From: Acinetobacter sp. ANC 5054
Lineage (GTDB): Bacteria > Pseudomonadota > Gammaproteobacteria > Pseudomonadales > Moraxellaceae
Direction of reading: 5' to 3'
Length of the DNA: 64,000 nucleotides
Assembly (NCBI RefSeq): GCF_002135295.1
Contig: NZ_NEGG01000005.1
Coordinates: forward strand, 124,001-188,000
Translations under genes and position numbers: made by a program
The notes under the pieces: generated by a model
The model's input: the letters and a program-made list of their open reading frames with translations, nothing else
Databases searched by the model: none
Told to the model about the DNA's origin: nothing
Shown: one piece after another, positions 40,016 to 49,975 of the stretch
Layout: every line of letters begins with the position of its first letter
How positions within the stretch are numbered: the stretch's first letter is position 1

Positions 40016-42193
40016 TTAATGATTTCTGGTAACACTGTCATTAACAATTCGTGGTGTAACAAAAATTAGCAACTCAGTCTTTTTATCAGACTTTGTATCC
40101 TTACGGAACAAACGACCAACATATGGCAAATCCCCTAAGAACGGCACTTTAGTTTGACTTAAAGTATTTTGTTGTTCAAAAATACCACCTAGCACAACAG
40201 TTTCGCCATTATTTACGAGTACATCTGTATTGATTTCATTTTTATTTAAAATGATTTCACCATTTTGTGCATAACCCGCAGGTGAATCACTCTTAATATT
40301 AAGCTTCATCTGGACCTTACCATCAGGTGTAATACTCGGTGTTACATCTAAACTTAGTAAAGCATCTTTAAACTCTGTTGATGAAGTCGCATTAGATCCT
40401 GTACCTGTTGTGGTTTGATACGGAATTTCTTGACCAGATGCAACTTTAGCTTGCTGTTTATCAGCTGTCAGTACTTTTGGTGTAGAAATGACCTCACCAT
40501 AACCATCAGCTTGAAGCGCCGAAAGCTCTAAATCTAGCATAAAGTCAGATAAACTAATCAAACCAAAAGCTATACGACTTGCGCCTGCCTTGGTCACACC
40601 TAAATCTACGTTCAGGTTGCTTGGACGTTGGATGGTATATTTACCATCATCATCAGGTGTTTTAAGATCCCAAAGTGTAGTATCACTACCACCAACCAAA
40701 AGGTCGCTATTTTGGTTAATCCCTTGAGACAAGATTCCCCATTTCACACCCATCTCTTTAGTGAAATCCGTAGAAGCTTTAACAATACGCGCCTCAACCA
40801 TCACCTGTTTTACCGACACATCTAATAGATCAATCATCTTACGAATTTGATCAATTTTTGTTGAGGTATCATTAATAATTAAAGTATTGGTCCGCGGGTC
40901 TGTTGATACAGTTCCGCGCGGGCTAAGCAAGCTTCCTACATTTTCACCTGTAAAATCATTACTATTTGATGAATTTGAGTTTGAGTTTGAATTTGAGTTT
41001 TTAGAATTCCGACCTTCTGTAATAAGCTTTTCAACATCTGAAGCTTTGGCATAACTGAGTTGAATGTATTCAGTTTGAAGTGGAGCTAACTTAACACTTT
41101 GTGCAATCGCTTTGGCTTCTTCTTCTTCCGCTTTAATTAGCTCAGAAACGGGTGCAATCCAGATCACATTACCATTACGACGCTTATCCAGATTTTTAGT
41201 TTTCAGTACGATATCGAGTGCTTGATCCCACGGCACATCTTTTAAACGTAGTGTAATATTACCTTGAACCGTATCTGCTGCAACCATATTGATTTCTGTA
41301 AAATCAGCCAACAGTTGTAGTACACGACGCACTTCAATATCTTGAAAATCTAAAGAAATCTTTTTACCGGTATAGTGATTTGCAGCTTTCGGACGTAATG
41401 GATTCTTATCTTCAGGGCGTTTTAAACTTACCGTCAGCTTATTATCTGACTGATATGCCATATACTCATAACTCCCCGTCGACTGAATGGTAATGATGCC
41501 ATTACCACCATCATTATGCGCATCAACAGTTACTACAGGTGTTGCAAAATCATTGACGTTTAAACGACGTGTCAAATGTGCTGGGATTTTATTACCAAGT
41601 GTACGAATTACCACTTTACTGCCTTGTTGCTGCACATCCACAGGTGTATTACCACCTAAAAGATCGACCACAACTTGACCTTCACCATTTGAACCACGGT
41701 GGAAACCAATATTTGAAATCCCTTGTTGCTGACGCTGAGCAACCGGTTGTGCAACATTAGCCGCTTGAGCAGAATTAATTTTTAAAATAAAAGTATTGCC
41801 TTCAACACGTGTGGTAAATGCACCTGCATTGGTTAAATTTACCGTTAAACGCGCACGCTGTGCATCCGAAGTAACATCAACAGAACTTGCCTCATTGGTT
41901 GCCACAGGAATTGAACTTTGCTTTAAATTTTGTTGTGTCTTATCAAAGTCCAAAACCAGACGTGAAGGCTGATCCAGTTGGTAAGCTTGTGGTTGTGGTG
42001 GTAAACCATTAAACATCACACGAATTTCAGTACCTTGACCCGGAATCTGCATCGGCACAATATTGGTTACACTTACTTGTGCATTAGCAACTTGCATAAT
42101 CGCCATTGCAACAGCACCCATCGAAAACTGACGAAACACATGCTTCATTGTATTGCCATCCCCAAATATAAAATCTTGTACAGTATTTTTCAT
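40016..42193 (-). CDS. pilQ: Type IV pilus secretin PilQ
   Basis: 725-residue outer-membrane secretin through which the pilus exits. The sequence shows a signal peptide, two AMIN domains (about 40-250, peptidoglycan binding), an N0/N1 secretin domain (ISLDFQDIEVRRVLQLLADF) and the secretin barrel with GEVISTPKVLT, VLGGIFEQQ and VPFLGDLPYVGRLFR. An Asn-Ser low-complexity run at about residues 397-410 comes from a hexanucleotide repeat. Two starts are possible: ATG 42193 with AAAGGA, or ATG 42148 with GGGGA; the latter gives a more typical signal peptide (MKHVFRQFSMGAVAMAIM). It is fifth in pilMNOPQ. Confidence 0.95.
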   Translation of the reverse strand: MKNTVQDFIFGDGNTMKHVFRQFSMGAVAMAIMQVANAQVSVTNIVPMQIPGQGTEIRVMFNGLPPQPQAYQLDQPSRLVLDFDKTQQNLKQSSIPVATNEASSVDVTSDAQRARLTVNLTNAGAFTTRVEGNTFILKINSAQAANVAQPVAQRQQQGISNIGFHRGSNGEGQVVVDLLGGNTPVDVQQQGSKVVIRTLGNKIPAHLTRRLNVNDFATPVVTVDAHNDGGNGIITIQSTGSYEYMAYQSDNKLTVSLKRPEDKNPLRPKAANHYTGKKISLDFQDIEVRRVLQLLADFTEINMVAADTVQGNITLRLKDVPWDQALDIVLKTKNLDKRRNGNVIWIAPVSELIKAEEEEAKAIAQSVKLAPLQTEYIQLSYAKASDVEKLITEGRNSKNSNSNSNSNSSNSNDFTGENVGSLLSPRGTVSTDPRTNTLIINDTSTKIDQIRKMIDLLDVSVKQVMVEARIVKASTDFTKEMGVKWGILSQGINQNSDLLVGGSDTTLWDLKTPDDDGKYTIQRPSNLNVDLGVTKAGASRIAFGLISLSDFMLDLELSALQADGYGEVISTPKVLTADKQQAKVASGQEIPYQTTTGTGSNATSSTEFKDALLSLDVTPSITPDGKVQMKLNIKSDSPAGYAQNGEIILNKNEINTDVLVNNGETVVLGGIFEQQNTLSQTKVPFLGDLPYVGRLFRKDTKSDKKTELLIFVTPRIVNDSVTRNH
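40964..41000. repeat. Hexanucleotide (GAGTTT-like) repeat inside pilQ
   Basis: About six imperfect tandem units of GAATTT/GAGTTT. It encodes the Asn-Ser run in PilQ. Unit gain or loss keeps the frame and changes only linker length. Confidence 0.8.
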
Positions 42194-42210
42194 TTTTTTA
42201 TTCCTTTCGC

Positions 42211-42738
42211 TTATGGCGCTGGCCCGATTAAGATCAAACTTCTCGGACGCTCCACATAGCCTTCACGACCATCAGGAATAATCTCAATTAAATCAATTTG
42301 AGTCGGAGTAATATTAACCACACGACCATGATTCAGCCCCATATAACTTCCGCGTTGAATACGCTCAACCTCACCATCAGGCGTCTGAATCAATGCCAAT
42401 GTTTGACCAGATTGATTCCGCATGCTGCCTTTCATATTTAATGTTTCAAGCGCATAACTTTCTAATGGTTGTGGTTGACGGTTCAAATTCGGATAAACAC
42501 GTTTGCCCGCCATAATTTTTAATTCTGCAGCGAGTGAACTTGGTAAAAATGGGCTCTTTAATGAATGTGCTGCATAATTAAAAGTCTCAACAGGCACAAA
42601 ATCAGGTGCAGGCTCAATCGCCATAGGTGCCTGATTTCGAATATTCGCCATTTCCTGATTTACCACATCAATCCGTGATTCACATCCTGCCAGCAGCATC
42701 ACTGTCGCAACAGAAACAACCAATTTATTCATTTTCAT
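42211..42738 (-). CDS. pilP: Type IV pilus assembly lipoprotein PilP
   Basis: 175-residue lipoprotein with signal and lipobox MLLAGCESR. The C-terminal beta domain (GQTLALIQTPDGEVERIQRGSYMG, NHGRVVNITPTQIDLIEIIPD) binds the PilQ N-domain, linking the PilMNO inner-membrane complex to the secretin. It is 17 bp from pilQ and overlaps the pilO stop by 4 bp (ATGA). Confidence 0.95.
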   Translation of the reverse strand: MKMNKLVVSVATVMLLAGCESRIDVVNQEMANIRNQAPMAIEPAPDFVPVETFNYAAHSLKSPFLPSSLAAELKIMAGKRVYPNLNRQPQPLESYALETLNMKGSMRNQSGQTLALIQTPDGEVERIQRGSYMGLNHGRVVNITPTQIDLIEIIPDGREGYVERPRSLILIGPAP

Positions 42739-43457
42739 TTTGGAGCCTCCGTTGTACTTGCAGTGTCCGCTGCGGTTGCTGCAGTTTCAGCATTTCCAAC
42801 ATAGCGATATGTTTTTGCTTTTAATACATAATCCACTTTTGGAATATCTGATTTTTTCTCTTTATTTTCAGTTGCAATAATCGTGAAGTCATGCAAAGTG
42901 ACAATACGTGAAAGACCAGCAATTCCACTAACAAACGAACCAAAGGCATGGTAATCGCCAGTTGCATCTATACTAATTGGTTGTTCAATAAAGAATTCTT
43001 GTTTAACCTCAGGCTCAAGACGAATTGTTTTAAATTTCAGACCTGAATTTACCCCTGTTAAGTTAATATCCTCAACCAATCCTGGAATTTCAGTTTCTTT
43101 AGGCAACTGTTCTAATTGCTGATTAAAACGCGCTTCCATGTCCTGCAATTGCATTTCGTATTGTTGTAAATTACGTAATTTAGAATCTTTTTCACGAAAT
43201 TCATTTAACAAGTTCTGTTCTTGCGCATTTGCACTTGAAATTGCTTCTATTTTGCTCTTGATTGCTAAAAAGTAACCCAAAATTACTACAAGAATAATAA
43301 TAAAAATCCAGCAAGTAATTTTAACCGACAGCGGCCAACTACCATAATTATTTGGATCTAAGGTATTAAATTGCTGCATGAATTTTTCAAGGGTCATTTT
43401 CTTTTTCGGAGCAATAACCGCTTCTTGATTCAATTGTTCAAATTCATCACGACTCAT
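42735..43457 (-). CDS. pilO: Type IV pilus alignment protein PilO
   Basis: 240-residue bitopic inner-membrane protein. A cytoplasmic N-terminus is followed by a single helix (about 50-67, ITCWIFIIILVVILGYFLA), a coiled coil (about 85-120) and a ferredoxin-like periplasmic domain (NSGLKFKTIRLEPEVK, IDATGDYHAFGSFVSGIAGL). It dimerises with PilN. The end is Ala/Thr-rich. It overlaps pilN and pilP by 4 bp each. Confidence 0.95.
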   Translation of the reverse strand: MSRDEFEQLNQEAVIAPKKKMTLEKFMQQFNTLDPNNYGSWPLSVKITCWIFIIILVVILGYFLAIKSKIEAISSANAQEQNLLNEFREKDSKLRNLQQYEMQLQDMEARFNQQLEQLPKETEIPGLVEDINLTGVNSGLKFKTIRLEPEVKQEFFIEQPISIDATGDYHAFGSFVSGIAGLSRIVTLHDFTIIATENKEKKSDIPKVDYVLKAKTYRYVGNAETAATAADTASTTEAPK

Positions 43458-44137
43458 TTTGCAGCCTCCGTAGTTGACGTTGCAGCAGGAGTACTGGTTG
43501 CTGGAGCAGATGCTGCCCCAGATGCAGTTGTCGCCGCAGGATCAGTAATTGTTGGCTGCGTAATTTGATCTAAATCCGCAGTCACAATGAATGAACCATA
43601 AGTTTCTTCAACACGTGGAACCACTGAACTTGGCGCTTTGTCCTTTTTCTCTTCAGTAACCAAGAAGGAACTCATAAAGGCATTGCGATACCAAGGTGAA
43701 GCTTCCAAATTACGTAATAATTCAGCCACTGTGTTTGGACTTTCCGCACGACCTTCGATGGTAAACTTATCGCCCGTACGCTCAAATTTCGTGATGTACA
43801 TATTCGCAGGTGTGACACGAACCAATTCATCAATCAAATGCACTGCAATTGGACGCTGACTTTGCAAGCCTTGAATCAATTTCATACGCTCAATAATGGC
43901 ATTACGCTGTTCTTGCAAACCATCGAGTGATTTCAACTGCACATCTAAATTTTGGTTATGACTAATAATTAATTGATTGGCTTGTTCTTGATCTTCCAGT
44001 TTATGATCGTAATACAACCAAGTCGACCCAACCCCAAGTGCCCCAACTAAAAATGCCCCAGCACACAGTGCTATAAATTCTTTTTTTCGTTTCTCTCTTA
44101 GCTCATCACGCCAAGGGAGTAAGTTAATTCTTGCCAT
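43454..44137 (-). CDS. pilN: Type IV pilus alignment protein PilN
   Basis: 227-residue bitopic protein. The cytoplasmic N-terminus ARINLLPWRDELREKRKKEF contains the INLLPWR motif that docks on PilM. One membrane helix (about 24-41) precedes a coiled coil and a periplasmic domain (VTPANMYITKFERTGDKFTIEGRA). The C-terminal 35 residues are Ala/Thr/Ser-rich. The start overlaps the pilM stop by 1 bp. Confidence 0.95.
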   Translation of the reverse strand: MARINLLPWRDELREKRKKEFIALCAGAFLVGALGVGSTWLYYDHKLEDQEQANQLIISHNQNLDVQLKSLDGLQEQRNAIIERMKLIQGLQSQRPIAVHLIDELVRVTPANMYITKFERTGDKFTIEGRAESPNTVAELLRNLEASPWYRNAFMSSFLVTEEKKDKAPSSVVPRVEETYGSFIVTADLDQITQPTITDPAATTASGAASAPATSTPAATSTTEAAK

Positions 44138-45195
44138 TAATCAAAACTCCTCAATGCTAGACCGCATGCCACCATGAGTGATGAAGCATCATTTTCAATT
44201 TTTTTAATATCAATTTGAGGTGAAAAACCCATTTGTAAAAATGGATTGGCAATGGTCACACGATAACCCAGTTTTTGTTGCAGCAGTTTCGCAAGCCCCG
44301 GAATATTGGCATTTCCTCCAGCCAATAAAATATGATCAATCTCGTTAAACTGAGATGATGAAAAGAAGAATTGTAATGAGCGTGCAGCTTGTTGAACAAC
44401 TGCTTCAAGGAAAGGCTCTAAGACTTCAACATCATAATCATCTGGCAATGCGCGTGTTTTTTTCGCACGGCCCGCTTCTTCAAATGAAAGCGCATAACGA
44501 TTTTGAATTTCTTGAGTCAGCTGTTTCCCCCCAAACACCTGCTCACGGGTATAGATCACTTTATTATTTTGCATGACAGAAAGTGTCGTCATGCTGTGAC
44601 CAATATCCAAAATACCGACTGTGTTTACACCCATTGGCAAGGTATCTGAAAATACTTTAAAGGCATTTTCTAAAGCAAAGCTTTCAACATCACCAATTTT
44701 CGGTGTTAAACCTGCTAGCTGTAAAACTTCAGCGCGACCTTCAACATTTTCAATTCGAGTTGCAACGAGTAATACATTGACACGATTTGGATTGGATAAA
44801 CGATCCGGCAAGACCTCAAAATCGAGACTCGCTTCATCAAGTGGGAAAGGAATATATTGCTCAGCGTCATCACGAATCTGAATTTCACGTTCATCATCAT
44901 TCATATCTGCATCCATTTCGATGATTTTAGTAATCACCATCGAAGTTGGAACAGCCAAAGCCGCATTTGATGTCTGAGTATTGGCCAAATTAATTGCGCG
45001 CTCTAAACAGTCACCTACGGCTTCTGGATTCAATATGTTCTTTTCAACAACACTTCCTTCTGGTAGCGGGACCAAAGCATAGCTTTCAACCCAATACCGT
45101 CCACTTTTTACAGAAAGTTCCAAAACCTTAACAGAAGTCGAACTAATATCTACTCCCATCAACCCCTTATTTGGCTTACGATATAACCTGAGCAC
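44137..45195 (-). CDS. pilM: Type IV pilus actin-like ATPase PilM
   Basis: 352-residue cytoplasmic actin-like protein that binds nucleotide and the PilN tail. Phosphate-binding loops are MGVDISSTSVKVLELS near the N-terminus and GILDIGHSMTTLSVMQ in mid-protein, with ILLAGGNANIPGL near the end. The start codon is GTG (45193-45195) with AGGAAA upstream; the next in-frame ATG would cut into the first conserved strand. It leads pilMNOPQ and is divergent from mrcA. Confidence 0.95.
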   Translation of the reverse strand: MLRLYRKPNKGLMGVDISSTSVKVLELSVKSGRYWVESYALVPLPEGSVVEKNILNPEAVGDCLERAINLANTQTSNAALAVPTSMVITKIIEMDADMNDDEREIQIRDDAEQYIPFPLDEASLDFEVLPDRLSNPNRVNVLLVATRIENVEGRAEVLQLAGLTPKIGDVESFALENAFKVFSDTLPMGVNTVGILDIGHSMTTLSVMQNNKVIYTREQVFGGKQLTQEIQNRYALSFEEAGRAKKTRALPDDYDVEVLEPFLEAVVQQAARSLQFFFSSSQFNEIDHILLAGGNANIPGLAKLLQQKLGYRVTIANPFLQMGFSPQIDIKKIENDASSLMVACGLALRSFD

Positions 45196-45237
45196 AATAT
45201 ATTTCCTATTATTTTTTTATCCCCAAAAAAGTAACCC

Positions 45238-45312
45238 ACTAATTAGTATTGGTCTATAATTTTCTACAGATACAATAACTCATCTAACAATCCGTATATC
45301 GAAAGGATATAC
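45238..45312. promoter_or_regulatory. pilM/mrcA divergent control region
   Basis: Contains the palindrome ACTAATTAGT (45238-45247), a -10-like TATAAT on the plus strand (45255-45260) and an inverted repeat GTATATC/GATATAC (45294-45300 and 45306-45312). Promoters for both divergent operons must lie within the 164-bp gap. No specific regulator is recognised. Confidence 0.4.
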
Positions 45313-45359
45313 TGACCACCAATTAGTTTGCCATTAGCTCTTATTAAAACTTACTTGTT

Positions 45360-47912
45360 ATGAAAAAGCTATCTTGTTCAGGCCTTGTTCATCCATTTTT
45401 TTTGGTCATTATTATTATTTTGGTCGCAATTCCAATGGGTTTCTATGGCATGTATCTCTATATTGCCCCGTCTTTGCCTGAAATGTCCATTTTAAAAAAG
45501 GCACCATTATTAAAACCCTTACAGGTTTATAGTGCTGATAATGAGCTCATTGCAGAGTATGGCGGCAAACTTTCCGTGCCTGTGGAATACGATCAAATTC
45601 CAGCGCATTTCATTCATGGTTTCTTAGCGGCTGAAGACTCATCTTTCTTTGAACATAGTGGCATTAGCTTTAAAGGCTTAGGCCGTGCAGTCAGCGAAAC
45701 CATTACGGGCTCTGATGTTCAAACAGGTGGCTCTACCATTACCATGCAGGTGGCTAAGAACTATTATTTAAGTTCAGAGCGTACCTTAAAGCGGAAATTG
45801 ACTGAGGTATTTCTTGCTCGAAAAATCGAACAAAATCTAAGTAAGCAAGAAATTTTAACCTTATATGTCAATAAAATTTTCTTAGGAAAAAATGCTTATG
45901 GTATCGCAGCGGCTGCTAAAATTTATTATAACAAAAACTTAGATGAACTCAGTTTGGCTCAAATGGCCATGATATCGGGTTTACCTAAAGCACCTTCGAA
46001 ATATAATCCTGTTGCCAATCCAAAGCGTGCACTTGAACGCCGTAACTGGATTTTAGGCCGTATGCTGCAATTGGGCTACATCAATCAATCTGAATATCAA
46101 AAAGCGATTGCTGAACCGATTAATCTCGATATGCCCGATCGTGGAGTGAGTAACAAATTTCCCTATGTAGGTGAAATGGTGCGCTCTGAACTGGTTGAGA
46201 AGTTTGGTGATCAAGCGGTCGATTCTGGTTATAAAGTTTACACCACCATTAACAGTCAACGCCAAGCCTATGCTGAACAAGCGGTACAAGATGGTCTAGA
46301 AGACTATGACCGACGTCACGGCTGGCGTGGCGCAGAAGCACATGATGAGCCTTTAAAAAATTTCACTCCATATGCAAACACTTATCCTGCTGAAGTCACC
46401 AAGGTCAACAACACCAGTATTGAAGCCTTAATGCAAGATGGCAGCACTGTGACCGTACCTTGGTCAGGCCTTTCTTGGGCACGTCCCTATCGTAATGCAA
46501 ACAGTGTAGGTAATGCGCCCAGCAATGCATCACAAATTGTAAAAGTTAAAGACATTATCCGCTTACGTCCGAATGCAGATAAAAGTTCGTGGGCTTTAGT
46601 CCAAATTCCTAAAGCGCAAGGTCAATTGATCGCACTGAATCCCAATAATGGTGGAATTGAAGCCATTGTTGGTGGTTATAATTTTTATCAATCTAAATTC
46701 AACCGTGCATTACAAGGCTGGCGTCAACCTGGCTCTACGATTAAACCCTTTGTTTATGCGCTCGCACTTGAACGTGGTATGACGCCTTATACTATGGTCA
46801 ATGACAATCCCATTAGCATTGGTAAATGGTCACCCAAAAACTCGGATGGCCGCTATTTAGGCATGATCCCCCTACGCCGTGCACTATACCTTTCACGTAA
46901 CACGGTATCGGTTCGTTTATTACAAGCAGTGGGTATTGAGCGTACGCGTCAATTGTTCATGGACTTTGGCTTACAAGAAAATCAAATTCCCCGCAATTAC
47001 ACTATCGCTTTGGGTACACCTCAAGTGTTGCCGATTCAAATGGCGACAGGTTATGCAACCTTCGCCAATGGCGGATATCGTATTCAACCGCATTTCATCA
47101 ATCGCATTGAAGATGCTTATGGACAAGTGATTTATAAAGCTAATCCTGAATATGCGTGTATCAAATGTATTAATCAAAAAGATGAGGTTGAGTCTGCGGA
47201 AGTCACAACACCTGATGATGAAGTGATTGAAGTCACCAATCAAGACAATGCAGATAAAGCCAAAGACACTCAGGCCGATCCTGAAGCTGCCAATTATCGT
47301 CAAGCACAGCGCATTTTAAAATCAAGCTCTGCTTTCGATATGGCTAATATCCTACGTGACGTAATTCAACATGGTACTGGTCGTGCTGCATTGAAAATTG
47401 GACGTGGCGATTTAGGCGGTAAAACAGGTACCACCAATGATGCTAAAGATGCTTGGTTCGCTGGCTTCAATGGAAAATTAGTGACTATTGCTTGGGTCGG
47501 TTTTGACCAACCATCAACATTAGGTCGTCGTGAATATGGTGGTGTTGCTGCCCTTCCAATTTGGTCTGACTTTATGGCGAAATCACTCAAAGATACGCCT
47601 GAAGCTTGGGTACATTTAGATACACATGCCAAGAACCCGATTAACCGAAACTCACCAAAATCGGATCCAACTGAGCCTGAGCATGATCGAGGTTCATCAC
47701 CTCCTATGGCGCAACCACTCTACCGTCCTGCGCCAGTAGCACCAAAGCCGCAAGCATCACAAAATGACTTTGCCGACTTGCCTGGTACAGGTACAGCAGA
47801 ATCCAATCTAGCACCAAACCGTGTTGCGCCGCCGCCAATGCAGCCGAATAAGCCGCAAAATTCGGAACATAAGCCTGATGCGCTTGATCATTTAATTGAC
47901 CAAGTTCAATGA
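45360..47912 (+). CDS. mrcA: Penicillin-binding protein 1A (bifunctional peptidoglycan synthase)
   Basis: 850-residue class A PBP with one N-terminal membrane helix. The glycosyltransferase domain includes AAEDSSFFEHSGISFKGLGR (catalytic Glu) and GGSTITMQVAKNYYL. The transpeptidase has SxxK in QPGSTIKPFVYA, SxN in SRNTVSV and KTG in GGKTGTTND. An OB-like insert lies between them. The C-terminal 90 residues are Pro/Asn/Gln-rich and probably disordered. It lies divergent from pilM, as in many pseudomonads and Acinetobacter. A shared terminator separates it from rlmA. Confidence 0.97.
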   Translation: MKKLSCSGLVHPFFLVIIIILVAIPMGFYGMYLYIAPSLPEMSILKKAPLLKPLQVYSADNELIAEYGGKLSVPVEYDQIPAHFIHGFLAAEDSSFFEHSGISFKGLGRAVSETITGSDVQTGGSTITMQVAKNYYLSSERTLKRKLTEVFLARKIEQNLSKQEILTLYVNKIFLGKNAYGIAAAAKIYYNKNLDELSLAQMAMISGLPKAPSKYNPVANPKRALERRNWILGRMLQLGYINQSEYQKAIAEPINLDMPDRGVSNKFPYVGEMVRSELVEKFGDQAVDSGYKVYTTINSQRQAYAEQAVQDGLEDYDRRHGWRGAEAHDEPLKNFTPYANTYPAEVTKVNNTSIEALMQDGSTVTVPWSGLSWARPYRNANSVGNAPSNASQIVKVKDIIRLRPNADKSSWALVQIPKAQGQLIALNPNNGGIEAIVGGYNFYQSKFNRALQGWRQPGSTIKPFVYALALERGMTPYTMVNDNPISIGKWSPKNSDGRYLGMIPLRRALYLSRNTVSVRLLQAVGIERTRQLFMDFGLQENQIPRNYTIALGTPQVLPIQMATGYATFANGGYRIQPHFINRIEDAYGQVIYKANPEYACIKCINQKDEVESAEVTTPDDEVIEVTNQDNADKAKDTQADPEAANYRQAQRILKSSSAFDMANILRDVIQHGTGRAALKIGRGDLGGKTGTTNDAKDAWFAGFNGKLVTIAWVGFDQPSTLGRREYGGVAALPIWSDFMAKSLKDTPEAWVHLDTHAKNPINRNSPKSDPTEPEHDRGSSPPMAQPLYRPAPVAPKPQASQNDFADLPGTGTAESNLAPNRVAPPPMQPNKPQNSEHKPDALDHLIDQVQ

Positions 47913-47919
47913 TTTAAAA

Positions 47920-47957
47920 CAATAAAAAAGCCCTCATATGAGGGCTTTTTTATTGTT
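47920..47957. terminator. Bidirectional terminator between mrcA and rlmA
   Basis: Perfect stem AAAAAAGCCCTCAT/ATGAGGGCTTTTTT with A- and T-tracts on both strands. Confidence 0.9.
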
Positions 47958-47975
47958 TTATTTTTTCTTTAGAAA

Positions 47976-48779
47976 TTATTTCTTCTTAAACACATAGATT
48001 TGATATTGTGCTTTTAATTTGAATTGATCCTGTTGTTCCAAAGCGTCGCGACGTTCAGCTTTCACTTTGTAAGCATAAGGTGTCATTGCAATTAAGTGCT
48101 TTAAATCTTGCTGTGGTAGCAACATATCGGCATCAACGACTTGCTCGCTTTCCAGTTCAAAGTCTGCAGCCAGTTGCTCCACAAATTTATGCGGTTCATG
48201 AGGCTTTACTTCTTCAAACAAGGCTTCACGCATTGTATAAAGATGTTCTGGTGCAGGTGTTACCACCATCAAATGACCTGTAGGTTTAAGTACACGTAAA
48301 ATTTCGTCTTTGGGAATCGGACTAAATAGACTGGTACATAAATCAATCGAGTGATCCAAAACTGGCAAAGTCGCACCTGTTCCAACCACCCAAGTGATAT
48401 TTTTATTCAATTTAGCTGCAACTTGTACCGCATTTTTAGCAATATCCACACCGACACATTGCAATACTTCAGCTTGCATTGCATTGGTGTAATAACCTTC
48501 ACCACAGCCGATATCCAACAAATTTTCAACACGTAATTCACGGATTTTTTGCACGACCGCTTGCTGTAAAGGAGCGTAATGCCCAGCACTTAAAAATGCG
48601 CGACGAGCCTGCACAGACTCAGGGGTATCCCCCGGATTTTTACTGTGCTTATGCTGCACGACATGTAGATTCACATAGCCTTGCTTGGCTACATCGTAGC
48701 TATGATTGTTTTCACAATGCCATGTCCGCTCATCTAGTTTTAATGCTTCACGACACACCGGACACATCAGCAAGTTCAT
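47976..48779 (-). CDS. rlmA: 23S rRNA (guanine(745)-N1)-methyltransferase RlmA
   Basis: 267-residue SAM-dependent methyltransferase of the RlmA/RrmA type. The N-terminal zinc site is CPVCREAL...WHCENNHSYDVAKQGYVNL. The SAM motif is LLDIGCGEGYYTNAM, and the IDLCTSLFSPIPKDEILRVL segment follows. ATG 48779 has GGAG six bases upstream; a four-codon extension begins with TTG. The members I know modify helix 35 of 23S rRNA, either G745 or G748 depending on the subgroup; the Gram-negative assignment G745 is inferred. Confidence 0.92.
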   Translation of the reverse strand: MNLLMCPVCREALKLDERTWHCENNHSYDVAKQGYVNLHVVQHKHSKNPGDTPESVQARRAFLSAGHYAPLQQAVVQKIRELRVENLLDIGCGEGYYTNAMQAEVLQCVGVDIAKNAVQVAAKLNKNITWVVGTGATLPVLDHSIDLCTSLFSPIPKDEILRVLKPTGHLMVVTPAPEHLYTMREALFEEVKPHEPHKFVEQLAADFELESEQVVDADMLLPQQDLKHLIAMTPYAYKVKAERRDALEQQDQFKLKAQYQIYVFKKK

Positions 48780-48803
48780 TTTTAACTCCAATCGATTTTT
48801 AAA

Positions 48804-48846
48804 AATAAAAAAACCGGCAAATGTGGGAGCAAATGCCGGTTTCGTT
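48804..48846 (-). terminator. Terminator after mraY
   Basis: Stem ACCGGCA/TGCCGGT with a 14-nt loop and a long T-run on the minus strand. It ends the dcw cluster at mraY. Confidence 0.85.
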
Positions 48847-48856
48847 ATTTATTTGC

Positions 48857-49975
48857 TTAACGTAATTTTAAAGTCATTAGACCTAAAACTACCAGCATAA
48901 TTGTGATAATCCAGAAACGAATCACCACCTGTGTTTCACGCCAACCTTTTTTCTCATAGTGGTGATGTAGCGGCGCCATTAAGAACACACGTTTATTACG
49001 CATACGAAGTGAGCCGATTTGCAGGAACACTGAAATCGCTTCCACCACAAATACACCACCCATGATCGCAAATACGATTTCTTGGCGGACCATGACGGCA
49101 ATCGTACCAAGCATCGCACCCAATGATAATGCACCCACATCGCCCATGAAGACTTGAGCAGGATGTGCGTTAAACCATAAAAATGCCAGACCCGCACCAA
49201 TCATGGCAGCACAAATCACTACCAATTCAGATGAATATTTCACATATGGAATATGTAAATAATTGGCAAAACGTACATCACCCGCCAAGTAAGCAAACAC
49301 ACCTAAACCTGCTGCAACCAAGACAATTGGCATAATGGCTAAGCCATCTAGACCATCAGTCAAGTTCACCGCATTTGACGCACCGTTAATCACCAAATAA
49401 GTAAAGACAATAAAGCCAATACCCAATGGAATAATTGAAAGTGGAATGCTGATTTCCTTAAAAAATGGAATCAGCAAGTCCAACATATTTGTGGTATGTA
49501 CCGGATTCGCTTGTTGAGTCGCAATCACATAAAGCGCAATACCTGCACCCAATGATGCTACTGAAGTCCAAAAGAATTTTTTCTTCGCAGGTAAGCCAGC
49601 ATTGTCTTTATAGCGGATTTTAATCCAATCATCCGCCCAACCCACAGCACCAAAGATCACCATCACACCGAGCACGATCCACACATAAGGGTTGGATAAA
49701 TCTGCCCACAACAAAGTTGAAATACCGATTGAAAGTAAAATCAGTACACCACCCATGGTCGGTGTACCCATTTTTTTTGCATGATTTTCAGGTGCAAATG
49801 AACTGACTGCTTGACCATATTTGAGAGCTTGCAATTTTCGAATCATCACGGGTCCAAGCAGCAGACCAATGGCCAATGCCGTTAAGACACTGAGTAACGA
49901 ACGAAGCGTTAAATAACGAACAACTTGGAACGAGCTGTGATAACCCGCAAGCTGCTCAAATAACCATAACAGCAT
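48857..49975 (-). CDS. mraY: Phospho-N-acetylmuramoyl-pentapeptide transferase MraY
   Basis: 372-residue membrane enzyme that makes lipid I from UDP-MurNAc-pentapeptide and undecaprenyl phosphate. It has about ten helices. Conserved blocks: [41 protein letters not shown] (split by the DD motif), [11 protein letters not shown], and [14 protein letters not shown] with HHHYEKKGW. The start overlaps the murF stop by 1 bp (TAATG). It is last in the dcw segment here; murD does not follow. Confidence 0.97.
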   Translation of the reverse strand: MLLWLFEQLAGYHSSFQVVRYLTLRSLLSVLTALAIGLLLGPVMIRKLQALKYGQAVSSFAPENHAKKMGTPTMGGVLILLSIGISTLLWADLSNPYVWIVLGVMVIFGAVGWADDWIKIRYKDNAGLPAKKKFFWTSVASLGAGIALYVIATQQANPVHTTNMLDLLIPFFKEISIPLSIIPLGIGFIVFTYLVINGASNAVNLTDGLDGLAIMPIVLVAAGLGVFAYLAGDVRFANYLHIPYVKYSSELVVICAAMIGAGLAFLWFNAHPAQVFMGDVGALSLGAMLGTIAVMVRQEIVFAIMGGVFVVEAISVFLQIGSLRMRNKRVFLMAPLHHHYEKKGWRETQVVIRFWIITIMLVVLGLMTLKLR

